NCBI RefSeq assembly: GCF_030035675.1
Contig: NC_084483.1
Span: forward strand, 149,896,925 to 149,960,924
Direction of reading: 5' to 3'
Source: Rhineura floridana
Taxonomy: Eukaryota; Chordata; Lepidosauria; Squamata; Rhineuridae
DNA: 64,000 nucleotides
Shown: piece after piece, positions 11,889 through 22,945 of the stretch
Layout of the letters: each line of letters opens with the position of its first letter
Position numbering within the stretch: position 1 is the stretch's first letter
The notes under the pieces: generated by a model
The model's database searches: none
The model's input: only the letters and a program-made list of their open reading frames with translations
Told to the model about the DNA's origin: nothing
Made by a program: the position numbers and the translations under genes

Positions 11889-12362
11889 CCCTTTGCACTG
11901 ACCAACAGGGTCCTTGTAATTGCATTACAAATGGCAGATGGAATGGCAATGGGGGACAGGTAAGTCACACTAATCCAGCAACTTTTGGGCAAGATCCCAG
12001 AAAGGATCCAGTAAGTTGCAAAATGTCGTCATGATTTAACAAAAATCACTTTACCACTCTAACTTGATGAACAACCCCTTGTCTATAAAGACCTAGGCTG
12101 ATATCCAACATTAGTCACACTCAGACCCATTGAGATCAATGAACTTTAATAACTTATTTGCACCTTAACTACTTTTTAATCAAAAGTTCCTTGAAACGTA
12201 CCCATAACAATATAAATTTGTCCCCAAGCATTTAAAATGTAATTTTCAAAGTCGATGCAAATATTTGCCATTACTAAAATGACAGGTGACTGTTTAAATC
12301 AGAAGTATTGACAAACAAATGCACATGACAAATGTTACGTAATCACATTCTATGAGAATATT

Positions 12363-12465
12363 TTTATTCAAATGAGAACAACACTCAGTGTTTAGGAGGT
12401 TACATATGTACTGCCTCAGTGCAGCTGCTCCATTGTATCCCCGACTAACAGGAAGACTCCCAGAT
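12363..12465 (-). CDS. Candidate 3'-terminal exon of an unidentified gene
   Basis: On the minus strand a strong acceptor (TTTTTTCTTTTCTACAG, ending at 12466) is followed at once by an open stretch. One frame reads LGVFLLVGDTMEQLH and stops at TGA (12418-12416). An AATAAA signal follows at 12368-12363, with T/G-rich sequence beyond it. Acceptor, short coding tail, stop and poly(A) signal together look like a terminal exon. I do not recognise the peptide, found no convincing upstream exon, and the frame is a choice (another frame stays open longer). It lies between ZNF318 and FAM98A. It could be a chance arrangement or part of a non-coding transcript. Confidence 0.25.
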
Positions 12466-13447
12466 CTGTAGAAAAGAAAAAAGTAGACAGCATAGATACA
12501 GGCCCATGTTAATAATATGAAAGATTTATTCTGAATCCCCCCAGAGCTTGACTGAAGTTACCGAAACATAAACATACTTAACTTTCACTCAGTTGCAGGA
12601 AAAAAAACCTCAATGATCTTTGTTTACTAGAGTTACTGGTGACCCCAGCTAGATTTTCTGGTCTTACAAATGAACCCCAAAGGAAATTAAATTATTGCTG
12701 AAAAGAGAGTGTCACAACCGTACACCACTATTTATACCTGTTTTTAGGACCATGATGATACAAAATCCTACCCCAGGTACACTTTTCATTGCAGAATTTA
12801 CACAGTATATCTGCAACATCATCCTTCTAGGACATTGCAGTCTGTACAGCAGTAAACAATGGTGTCAAATTTCAGCCATTTAATATTTACACAAAAAGTA
12901 AAGGTAGCTATGCTGGCCCACAAGAAAAAATCCAAAATCCTTATCGGGGTAGTATGTTTCATTAGGCCAACCAAAATGTTACAAAATAGCATGCAAGCTT
13001 TTGAGTTTTCCAGAATTCATTTTCAGACTAGTTGGTCAACAAAGCAGTGGGGAGGAGGCATACAGTTGGCTGATATTAAAGCCACGGAACCTTCATCTGT
13101 TCTCAAAATGGAACATCGGAGGAGGGAGCAAACATTCAAACAAAACTCCAGGTACAAGAGGTTCTGTGCTTCACATGTTCAGTCTATTCAACTCGTGGAG
13201 AGAAACCAGAAAGGCAATTGGTGTGCATGGGGGGGGCAGAGCTAGTATGCCTCTTATGGCTGCCCCATACTCACCTCGTGTTAACATGGAAAAAACACCT
13301 GAAGAGGTGCATGTCATAGTACATGATGGAAAGATTAAGATACTATGGAGCATAGCTTCATGCTTTCTGCAACTGGACCAAAGCCTCACTCTTCTCCAGA
13401 GCCTCCTTATGATTATGCTGGGAGACCAAGCTATAGGTAGAGCTACC

Positions 13448-13851
13448 CATGGGTTCTAAACAAGGGGGGAATTCCCCCCGGGGGGGAATTTTAGGGTTCC
13501 AGGGGGGGAATTGGGACCACTATTCAGCAAAGTGTGATGTCCTGTAGATTATGTACAATCTGTAAAATGGTAGTTTGTTTTTAATTTAATCTGTGACATT
13601 CAATAAAGTTTATTGAATGTTACAGATTAAAATCGATTCTTGAACATGCAGCATTATTTTCATTTGCAAAATTAACTTATTATTTAAAGACCAGAAAGTG
13701 CTCCAAGAAATTCTGTTATAATATAAACTAAGAATTTTTTCTCTCAAGAGAAACATCACCGTCACTTGCGAAACGTCAACACGCTGTGAGAGACTATTCT
13801 GAACAATGGTGAAAGGGGGGAATGGAGCAAAAAAGGTTGAGAACCACTGAG
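13448..13851. mobile_element. Nonautonomous hAT-type DNA transposon with internal palindrome
   Basis: The right end reads 'ggttgagaaccactg', that is CAGTGGTTCTCAACC on the other strand. The left end 'catgggttctaaacaagg' is a diverged inverted copy. The flanks 'agctacc' (left) and 'agctacac' (right) look like a worn 8-bp target duplication, as expected for hAT. The centre holds a long hairpin at 13586-13633. No transposase frame is present. I infer hAT from the termini and the duplication length. Confidence 0.6.
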
Positions 13852-14675
13852 CTACACCATCAGCAGGAGGCTTTGCTTGAAGATGGCATATCTTCATTAT
13901 GGAAATGAAAGCTCCTCCAACCGTTTATATAGATAATATTGTGCCATCTTTTCACATCATTTGCATTTGAAAGAAGAAACCTTAGTGGTCCTTTAGAATG
14001 CTGTTATAGTTGGATGCAATTAAATTTAAGGTGTGATAAACAAAAACAGCTTGAGTAAAAAAAAGTAGCAGGATTAAATAAATAGCAGGGGCACCTTTGG
14101 ACATCTGTATTTAACATGGATAGAGTACAGTTACCTCATCATTTTTTTCATTTTCTCCAGAATACAGGTACAAAATTGTTCTATGATTATATAATTAATT
14201 AATTAACTAACTAGTTGCCTACCTATGCAACTTACAGTTAGATTTAAAAACATACAAAATTGTTTAACCATCAAAATTGGACAAACCAATACATAAAACA
14301 CCTGCCACCTTCACAGAAAAAACATCACCAAATCAGAGCAACACCAGCATAAAGCCTTGACATAATGATATATTTGATACCATTATGTCAGAGAGAATTT
14401 TTTCAAGCAAACCCTAACTTGATACAGTTCTGATCATTATTGGAACCTGCAGGAAGGGTAAGTCTGTAAACCCCCTGTCATACCACATAGGATGGTAACT
14501 CAGAAATTTTACTTCTGTGGATTTCTCATAATCAACTAAAAAGAGCATGCATTTCAACTACTGTTTTGTTTCACAGAAGTTCTATTACACTACAGATACA
14601 CACACTGCAAGTAACAATAGAAATAAATTGTCCTACCTTGATTTAATAAGGTGGGGAAATAATCAGATGATTAAA

Positions 14676-17290
14676 CACTCCTGGATCAGGCCAAAGGCCC
14701 ATCTAGGGCCAGTGTTATGTTCTCACAGTGGCCAACCAGATGCCTATGGGAAGCCTGCAACCACAATCCAAGTGCAACAGCACTCTCCCCACTTGTGATT
14801 CCTAGCAATTCAGAGGCATGAAGCATATGACCCTGGAAGTAGAACATAGTCATGTGGATTGATAGCTTTATCCTCCATGAATTTGTCTAATCATCTTTCT
14901 AAAGACATCTGAGTAGGGGGCCATCACTATCACTTGTGGGAGTGAATTCCAAAGTTTAACTGCACTGTGTGGAAAAGAACTTTTTTGTGTATCCTGAATC
15001 TTCCAAAATACAACTTCACTGGATGGCTTTGGGTTCTAGTATCGCGGAAGAAGTTTTTCTCCACATCATGCATAATTTTATATGGTCTATCATGTCTCCC
15101 AGCCCTACTCATACTTTTTCTAAAATAAAAAGCTCCAAATGTTGTAACCTTTCCTCACAGGAGTGTTACTCCAGTCCCTGGATCATTTGGCTGCCCTTTT
15201 ATGAACCTTTTCATAATGGTTGAGAAAAGGCTTTTCACAATAGCTCACAGTATGTTTTGAAGTGAGGCAACCTGAACTATTCCAAGTGTGGCTTTACTAT
15301 TGATTTGTATAACATTATGATACTGGTGGTTTTATTTACAATCCTTTCCTAATGATCCCAAACTTGGAAAACCCAATCCCAAACTTTTTTCAAGGCTCAC
15401 AGCACACTGAGTTGACATCTCTATCTACTATGCTAATAACAGGCTGACATCTCAATCTATCTATCCCATGCCACTATTAGGCTAACATTTTCAACAATAT
15501 ATCCACTATGACCCCAAGGTCTCCTTCCTGGTCAGTTCCTACAAATTCAGGTTCCATTAGCATATATATAAAATTAGGAACTGCTGCCTCTGTGTATCAC
15601 TTTACACCTGCTTAGTGGAATTGCATTTGTCATTTTACTACCCATTCATCCAGAATGAAGAGAACCTTTTGGAGCTTCTTGCAGTTCCTTTTAACCACCT
15701 GAACAATTTGGTATCAGTAGCAAATTTGGCTACCTTATTTCTCTCCCCAAACTCTGGATAATTAATGAAAATGTTATAAAGTACAGGTCCAATACTGATC
15801 CTTGGAGGACTCTACTTTCTGCATTCCTCCATTGGGAGAACTGTTCATTTATTCCTGCTGCTTCTTGTTTCTTCGCCAGTTACTGATCCATAAGATCTCA
15901 CTGCATAATCATTACGCTTACCCAGGAGTGTTTGGTGAGGTACTTTGTCAAAAGATTTTGAAAATCTAAGTATTTGTCAACTAGACCACCTCAATCTATA
16001 CGGTTGTTGACACCTCAGAGAACTCTTAAAAAGTTAACGAGACAGGACTTACCCTTCAAGAAGTCATGCTGGTTTTGCTTCAGCAACTTATTCTTCTGTA
16101 TCCTTGGTAATCTTTAATTATGCCTTCCACCACATCTCCTGGAAATTTTTCCTAGATGTTAACCTATCCAGGTTGTAAATGCCCAGATTCCCTGGATCAC
16201 TTTTTAAAAATTGGTGTTATTTTGGCTACTTTAATGTCCTCAAGCACATTGGCTGATCTTAGGAACAAGTTATACAAGATCAGCAATTTCACATATAAGA
16301 TCGTTAAGAAATCTTGGGTGGATGCCACCTAGACCCTGTGATTTGTTAAGTTTTAATTTGTCGATAAGGCCCAGTACTCCATCCTGCCACCACTATTTGC
16401 TTCCTCAGATTCTTTCTGTGGAAGTTAGTTCAGGCAAAGGTATGTGCCATGATTGCTTCCACTGTGAAGACAGACACGAATACATTCAGCTTCTCTGCAA
16501 TTTCCTTGTCCTCCTTCAACACACCTGACTTTTTTGTGCCCAAAGGTGCAACTGCCTCCCTAACCAGTCTCCAGCTACTAATCTATTTACTAATTTGTTG
16601 TTGCTGCTCTCTATGATTTTAGCAATATGTTACTCACATTGTTTTTACATCCCTTATTGTCTGCTTCTTTGGGGCAAAGTTTGTCCTTTTCATCCTTGGG
16701 ACAAGATTGTAACTTTCTGAAAGAAGCCTTCTTGTCTCTTTGATTCTGCTTGTTAACCACACCAGCATCGCCTGGGCCACGGTGGTGCCTTTCCTAATCT
16801 GCAGTATATTCTAGCTGAGGTTCTATTATTGTGGTTTTGGACAGTCCCCCAGCAGTCTGGAGAGATTTAACCCTCTCAACTTTGCCTTTCAACTTTTTGC
16901 CAATTCCCTCATTTTGGGGAAGTTTCCTCTTTTGAAGTTAAGTGTGACTGTCTTGCATTTTCTTGGCAATTATCCACTTGCACATATGTTGAATTTTATA
17001 GTACTATGGGCACTGTTCCCAATCAATTCAACAACACATCTCGCACCAGGTCCTGGGTACCAGTTGTTAAGGGGCTCCCTCCTTTGGTCAGTTCCATGAT
17101 CAACTTTTCTAGAGCACAGCAATTTGGGGTATCTAGAAATTTTACCTCTTTGTCATGAAAAGAACATTCATGTACCCAGTCTATGAGAGGGTAACTGAAG
17201 TCACCTGTTAGTACAGCACTCCTCTTTGGGATGCATCCTTGATTATTCCCTCATCATTCTTGTATCCCTGATGTGGTCCCCCCAGTTTCA
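14676..17290 (-). mobile_element. CR1 LINE, long decayed copy, minus orientation
   Basis: It begins at the 3' end with 'ctggatcaggccaaaggccc' and runs back through ORF2. It includes stretches matching 'ccttggaggactctac', the RT core and the endonuclease-side region near 17.1-17.29 kb. All frames are short and broken. About 2.6 kb of the element remains, which makes this the longest of the decayed CR1 copies. It lies between FAM98A and ZNF318. Confidence 0.85.
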
Positions 17291-18080
17291 CTTTCTGAAA
17301 AAGGTTTCAGTTTAATTAAACACAGACCATCTAAGTAAACACATTCCCAAAACAGACCTATAGGGGACGTATACCATAGAGTAACTTTTCCCAATATAAA
17401 TGTCTACTTACCCTTCATAATTCAGATTTGTGGCAGGCTGTCTAAAAACCAAACATTTCAGTGCTTATTGTGCTTTTATTATTCATTTTAACTATTGAGA
17501 ATTCTTTGTCAAAGAACTGCACATCTTCACATTTTGGAAAGTGTCATGTCACTGCGCAGCAAAGCATTTCTGAGGTGCATTTGACCATCGTTATTTTCAG
17601 TCAACAGTCTATAGACCTCTAGTATTCCATTATGCACTTCCAAGTAGTTTCTTTGAAGTTTTCACCTCAACTACTTACACTGCTGAATACGAAGACCCAT
17701 TCTTAGTGCTACTTCTCACAAATAGCTTGACTCTTTTACCAGAGCGTGAAAACGTCAAAGTAACTTTTCCACTTCACAATTTCCCTCCATTTTGTCTTGA
17801 TTGACAATCACAATGACACTGCACATGTGCAAAGTTATATCACCTAGCCGGTACTTTGCAATGTTCTCTCTCTTTTCATTCCATGCATTCAATTCTGGGG
17901 GATTGGGGGGTGAAGTCCATAACACAGCTACACCAATGTGCAGAAGTAATTAGATCTAGAGGTTTTTAAGAGGACTCTCACAAACAGCAGCAGTAATTAA
18001 GAAAATGCAGTGGTCCATAAAGAACAAGCAAACCAGAGAGGTCTTCTGTACAACATAGCTGAAGAAATGCTTTTGAATGT
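17291..18080. other. Intergenic DNA, no gene seen
   Basis: This is sequence between a CR1 copy and an L2 copy. I see no recognisable exon, repeat or regulatory site. Confidence 0.35.
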
Positions 18081-19404
18081 CCATATGAGGAGGGCGTTGG
18101 ATAGGGGAGAACATACTTTCCTCGTCCTCCTGGATCTCTCAGCGGCTTTCGATACCGTTGACCACGGTATCCTGTTAAATCGCTTGGAGGGATTGGGAAT
18201 GGGAGGCACTGTTTTACAGTGGTTCCGTTCCTATCTCTCCAACAGATATCAACGAGTAGCGTTGGGGGATGAGGTTTCAGACCCTTGGCCCCTTAATTGT
18301 GGCGTGCCACAGGGCTCTATCCTCGCCCCCATGCTATTCAACATTTATATGAAACCGCTGGGAGCTATCATCAGGAGTTTTGGGCTGCAGTGTCACCAGT
18401 ATGCGGATGACACGCAGCTCTATCTCTCGTTTAAATCCTCACCAGAGTTGACTGTGGAAACCTTGTCCAATTGCCTGGAGTCCGTAAGTGGATGGATGGG
18501 AGAGAACAGGCTGAGGCTGAACCCCGACAAGACCGAGGTGTTACTGGTGGGGGATAAGGGAAGGTTGGGAAACTTTGACCTGATGTTTAATGGGGTGAGA
18601 TTGCCCCTAAAGGACCAGGTCCACAGCCTGGGGGTCATTTTGGACTCTCAATTGTCCATGGAGCCCCAGGTATCTGCAGTAAGTCGGGCAGCCTGGTACC
18701 AACTTCATCTGGTAGAGGCTGCGACCCTACCTTCCTATACATCTGCTTCCACGAGTGATACATGCCCTGGTCTCCTCTCGATAAGACTACTGTAATGCGC
18801 TCTACGTGGGGTTACCCTTGAAGACGGTCCGGAAATTGCAGCTGGTACAGAATGCGGCAGCACGCTTAATAAAGCAAAGCCGTCGCCGGGATCATGTCAC
18901 CCCAGTGTTGATGGAGCTACACTGGTTGCCAGTTGTATACCGGGCCCAATTCAAGGTGTTGGTATTAACCTTTAAAACCCTAAACTGTTTTGGCCCAGTT
19001 TATCTGAAGGAACGCCTCCAGTATCACCAAATATGCTGCCAAACAAGATCGGCCTCACAAGACCTTCTCTTGGTCCCACCGGTGAAAACAGCTAGGCTGG
19101 TGCGGACCAGAGAGAGGGCCTTCTCGGTCGTGGCCCCCACCCTCTGGAACTTGCTTCCTTTTGACCTTCGACATGCCTCCTCCCTGATGGCTTTTTGTCG
19201 AGCCTTAAAGACCTTGTTATTCAGGCAGGCCTACAGGATTTCTGGGGTGGGTTAGGCTATTATGTTGTATTACTAACGGTTGGTTTAGATGTATTGTTGT
19301 TTAATATGGTGACTGTTGTATGAATGTTTTAAATTGTATTTTATATTGTGTAAGTCGCCCAGAGTGTCTGTTAAGTCAGACAGATGGGCGACTAACAAAT
19401 AAAA

Positions 19405-19441
<37 letters not shown>
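18081..19441 (+). mobile_element. L2 LINE, 5'-truncated, plus orientation
   Basis: The RT domain is readable: FLVLLDLSAAFDTVDHGILL, CGVPQGSILAPMLFNIYMKP, the catalytic box YADDTQLY, then LRLNPDKTEVLLVGD. A change of frame near 18.73-18.80 kb separates this from the C-terminal part (NALYVGLPLKTVRKLQLVQ, VVAPTLWNLLPFDLR). The 3' UTR has 'agtcgcccagagtgtctg' and ends in an ATT repeat. The 5' end is cut inside the RT domain, so no endonuclease is present. Low divergence from the copy at 60.9-62.8 kb suggests moderate age. Confidence 0.92.
19402..19441 (+). repeat. (ATT)n tail of the L2 LINE
   Basis: This is a trinucleotide run directly after the L2 3' UTR. Confidence 0.9.
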
Positions 19442-19442
<1 letters not shown>

Positions 19443-19446
19443 TCTG

Positions 19447-19640
19447 TTACAAAAGTTTATTATTTATTTATTTTATATATTACATTTCTACCCTGCTTTT
19501 CTTTTTCATGACTGAAACCCAAGGAGGCTTACATATGGTTTCCAGGTGGTCTCCCACCCAGGCACTGACCAGACCTGATCCTGCTTAGTTTCAGCACGGA
19601 GCTGGCCACATGTGCCTTCAGACCATAGCCTGGATTTAGA
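19447..19640 (-). mobile_element. 5S rRNA-derived SINE, minus orientation
   Basis: On the plus strand 'aggtggtctcccacccaggc' is followed by 'actgaccagacctgatcctg' and 'cttagtttcag'. This is the reverse complement of the internal promoter part of 5S rRNA (GCTAAGCAGGGTCGGGCCTGG and GGATGGGAGACC). The left part ('attacatttctaccctgctt') is the SINE tail and resembles the repeat at 48.46 kb. It is not a functional 5S gene because the 5' half has decayed. Confidence 0.7.
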
Positions 19641-22600
19641 AGTCCATGCATGTCTAACTGCTCTTTTAAATTTGATGCACATTATCTACATTGCCAATGT
19701 GAAAATAATCTAGAATTCCATGAAGTTGCCAACACACACTGTGTATTTAACCTGATCAAACCAGCACTTACAACTGTAAGATGCATGAATGAGGTCTCTG
19801 CCAATTTGTCTCAATTTAACTATGTTGTACAAGATTGAACCATTCAAAATTTAATCCACTTTTCAGATGACAAGAGGTAAATATGATTTTGAACCACACA
19901 GACACGTCAACTTCAAGTCAATCATACAGCGGCACAAGCAAAGAGGCTAAAAGAATCTCAAGGGCTTCCTTAAGATGTTATGAAGCAAGTGTACCATCGC
20001 GAACCAATACTTCTGGTGTTGTTTTTGCAGTTTCTAATAGAGTGCAGTTCAAAATCAATCCTTAATACTATTCCCTAGTTCATACTATTTTGCCACTTTC
20101 AATTTAAGCTTACAATCCTGCTATTCAGTATCACCGTCTACTTGAATACTTCTCACATACATCAATCTCAACTAAAATCACGTCTGTCAGCAATAATTAA
20201 CATCAAGTTACTCTTTACACATTTTAGCTGCCATTCTGTTAATAGAAGCAAGGCATTTAGAATAAGAACGTTCTCTCCCTTTTCCTCTTTTGGAGCATGC
20301 TTATGCATGAAATGAAGACAGAACCTAGTCACGATAGTTAAAACAGACAAGAAAATAATGAGATGAGAGATTGATTGTGGTGTAGTACAGGGGCATCCAG
20401 TGTTGTAGCCTCCAGATGTTATGGACAGCTCCCATCCCCAGCTAGCATGGTGATTGGTCAGGGATGATTGGAGCTGTATCCAACTTCTGGAGGGCATCTC
20501 ATTGGCTAACCCTGGTGTAGCAAATGGTGTTGGACAGAGACCCACTCAGCTGTGAAGCTTATTGGATGATCTTCATCCAGTCACTATTTCTTAGCTTAAT
20601 GTACCTTATGGGGCTATTGTGATATTGGGCGACATCCAACTCACCTGCCCCATCAGCGCAAGGATTTCTGCTTCTAGAACTCCCCCATCTCCTCCCTTAT
20701 AACAGATTTAGGAGGTCTGTTGGGGGGGGGAAGGGGGAAGTTCCAGTGCGCAAGCAGAAATCCTTGCACTGGCAAAACAATTTCCTTAATAGTATTTTGG
20801 ATACAACCCTATAAAATAGATAAAAGTAAATGACAGTGTATACCTCCTTGAAGATAGGGCAAGATAAAAGTAGAATAAACATGAGTTGAATATAGTGCTT
20901 GTTGAATTTCATTCGAAGAAATTATGAAAGGCAACAAATGTTTACTAAGCTTGCTTCTTTGATCAAAATCGTAAATCCATAGATGCAACAGCGAGTGACT
21001 TTTAATGTACCTTTTGATATCCCATGCTAAGTAGGAAGCATATCTATGCTGTGTACGAGCTGAAATCCTGATTATATAAGCACACCTCTTCCTTTATGCT
21101 ATCCCACATCAAAATAATGGTAGTGGCAGCTGTCAGCAGCAATTCCTTCTATTGCACCGGTGTGATGTTCTGGATCAGCTTAGAAGTGTCAGTGTAAGCT
21201 GAACAACTAATAGCACAACAGTTAATTATACCTCCATCATAAATGCTAAGTTGGCATAAATCCTTTGCTTGTGTTCTAACAGTTCATTAACAATCCCCTT
21301 ACCCACATTAGCTTTATTTGAGAAGCCTGGGCCTGGATCTTTTAAATCTCCATGGAAAAGAAACCAGAAATCTTCCAAGCACTGAAAATGCATAAATTCC
21401 CCACAATGTTTAACCTGCTAAATTTGTAAATAATGCTTTCTCCTAATACTGCATAATTCAAGGCTTCATTACACTCCCACAGTTGAAATGGGAAGAGGGT
21501 CAGATCTTTTCTATAGGAAGTTAACTGAAGAACCAGTTGTCTGAATGTCCTACCTCTAGCTATAGAATTTTAAAAAACTTGTTGCAGAAGGACTTATTTA
21601 AAAGACACAGGAAAAAAATGGCAACGCCTTTGATAATCTTGGGTTTATTTTAGATTTATAGACAAAAACCATTTAGATAGACCATGCAAACATTTACTTC
21701 ATATCTTGACAAGCTGTGTAAGTGAAAACCTTCACAAAACAGTATTTTGTGGCTCAGGGGTTCATTCAGGCATCTAATGTCTGGATATGTGAAGTGAATC
21801 CAATCCTGAGAGCAAAGTTCAAATCTTCTATTTCTTCTGAGTTGGGCAGCTGCTAAACAATTTAACACAAACAGTTACTGTATTACAATACAATGAAAGG
21901 AAATGTGATTTCAAAACATGTAAGTGACCACAATATGCAGAGTCCAGGTACTGGGCCACAGCCTTACCAAATAGTTTCCTTCTCCAAAAGTAAGTTGGTA
22001 GATTTTCTCCTTTGTTCAGCGAGATGGTATCCATAAAGAGTAATATGACATTACAGTCTAGATTACAGATGCAATTCAACAAGTAATTACAGGTCAAAAA
22101 TGCAGGACAATCTTCTGCATCTTGAAAAAATGCAGAACAATCTTCATGCATTTTACATTTTGTGCAACAAAACATGCATAACATTTTAAATACACTTTCT
22201 ACTCAAATGCTTCAGAAAGAGCCTTCTTTTTCCTCAAGTTCTGAACAGATGTCCTTGCGCTTGTCAGTGCTGCACTTGGAATGTTACTTACAAAAGCTGT
22301 GTAAATCAAAAACCATGAAAAAAGTCAAAGAAAAATACAAAAAAACATGTCCCAATAGCAACAACCTCTGCCCAAACCACATACACATTTGCTGTGTTCA
22401 CACATAATGCTAAACATTACAAAGAAAAGCTGTAGCTAGTCTTGGGCTCACTTGCTATCACCCTCCTCCTTCTCCAGCACAGCCATGAAGTTTGGAAGCT
22501 TTTCCTTCAATTTAAGACAAACTGTAGTTTGTCTTGTTTAACTATGGTTAGTGGAAACAGGCCAACATCAAACCATAGTCTCTGAATTAACCAGTTTACA

Positions 22601-22944
22601 ATTCAGACACAACGCTAAATTGACATTAATTCTAACTCCCAATAGTCGCACAGCCACACTGAGAGAGGGGAAGGGGAGTGCTCATCTTCATAATGCCAAA
22701 CCTTAGTTTAGCATTCTGTGTAAACTAGCCCAGTATAAATGAGAAATCCCATTCTAATGGCAGGAAGCAGAAATGAAATGGTCTGTCCAACAAGAAAATG
22801 TTTTATACAATCCAGTATGTACAATGGAGTCTGGGGAGGGGGGGGCAAAGAAAGTTTAGGCTTCAGCAAGTATCTACTGTGAGCTGCAAAATATCTATCA
22901 TGTTAAACTCAAACAGAATATTTACAAAATCTACACAATAGCTA
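19641..22944. other. ZNF318 3' UTR side and intergenic DNA
   Basis: The ZNF318 3' UTR must start at 22945 and run leftwards. AATAAA signals on the minus strand lie near 21649-21644 and 21316-21311, either of which could end it. A hAT MITE lies at 20388-20514. A perfect 9-bp inverted repeat with a 2-bp spacer (agacaaact / agtttgtct) lies near 22509-22528. No other gene is visible. Confidence 0.4.
20388..20514. mobile_element. Nonautonomous hAT-type MITE (fold-back)
   Basis: It starts 'caggggcatccagtgttgta' and ends 'ctcattggctaaccctg', with inner arms 'cctccagatgttatggacag' and 'atccaacttctggagggcat' as inverted copies. It is moderately diverged and non-coding. Confidence 0.75.
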
Positions 22945-22945
22945 C

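Noticed and set aside
12885-13040. Possible exon near 12.9-13.0 kb
   Set aside because: The text 'aggccaaccaaaatgttaca' and neighbours look like an old dispersed repeat I cannot name, and no splice sites frame a conserved peptide.
19545-19640. 5S rRNA gene on the minus strand
   Set aside because: Only part of the 5S sequence is recognisable and it is joined to a SINE tail; it is a derived repeat.
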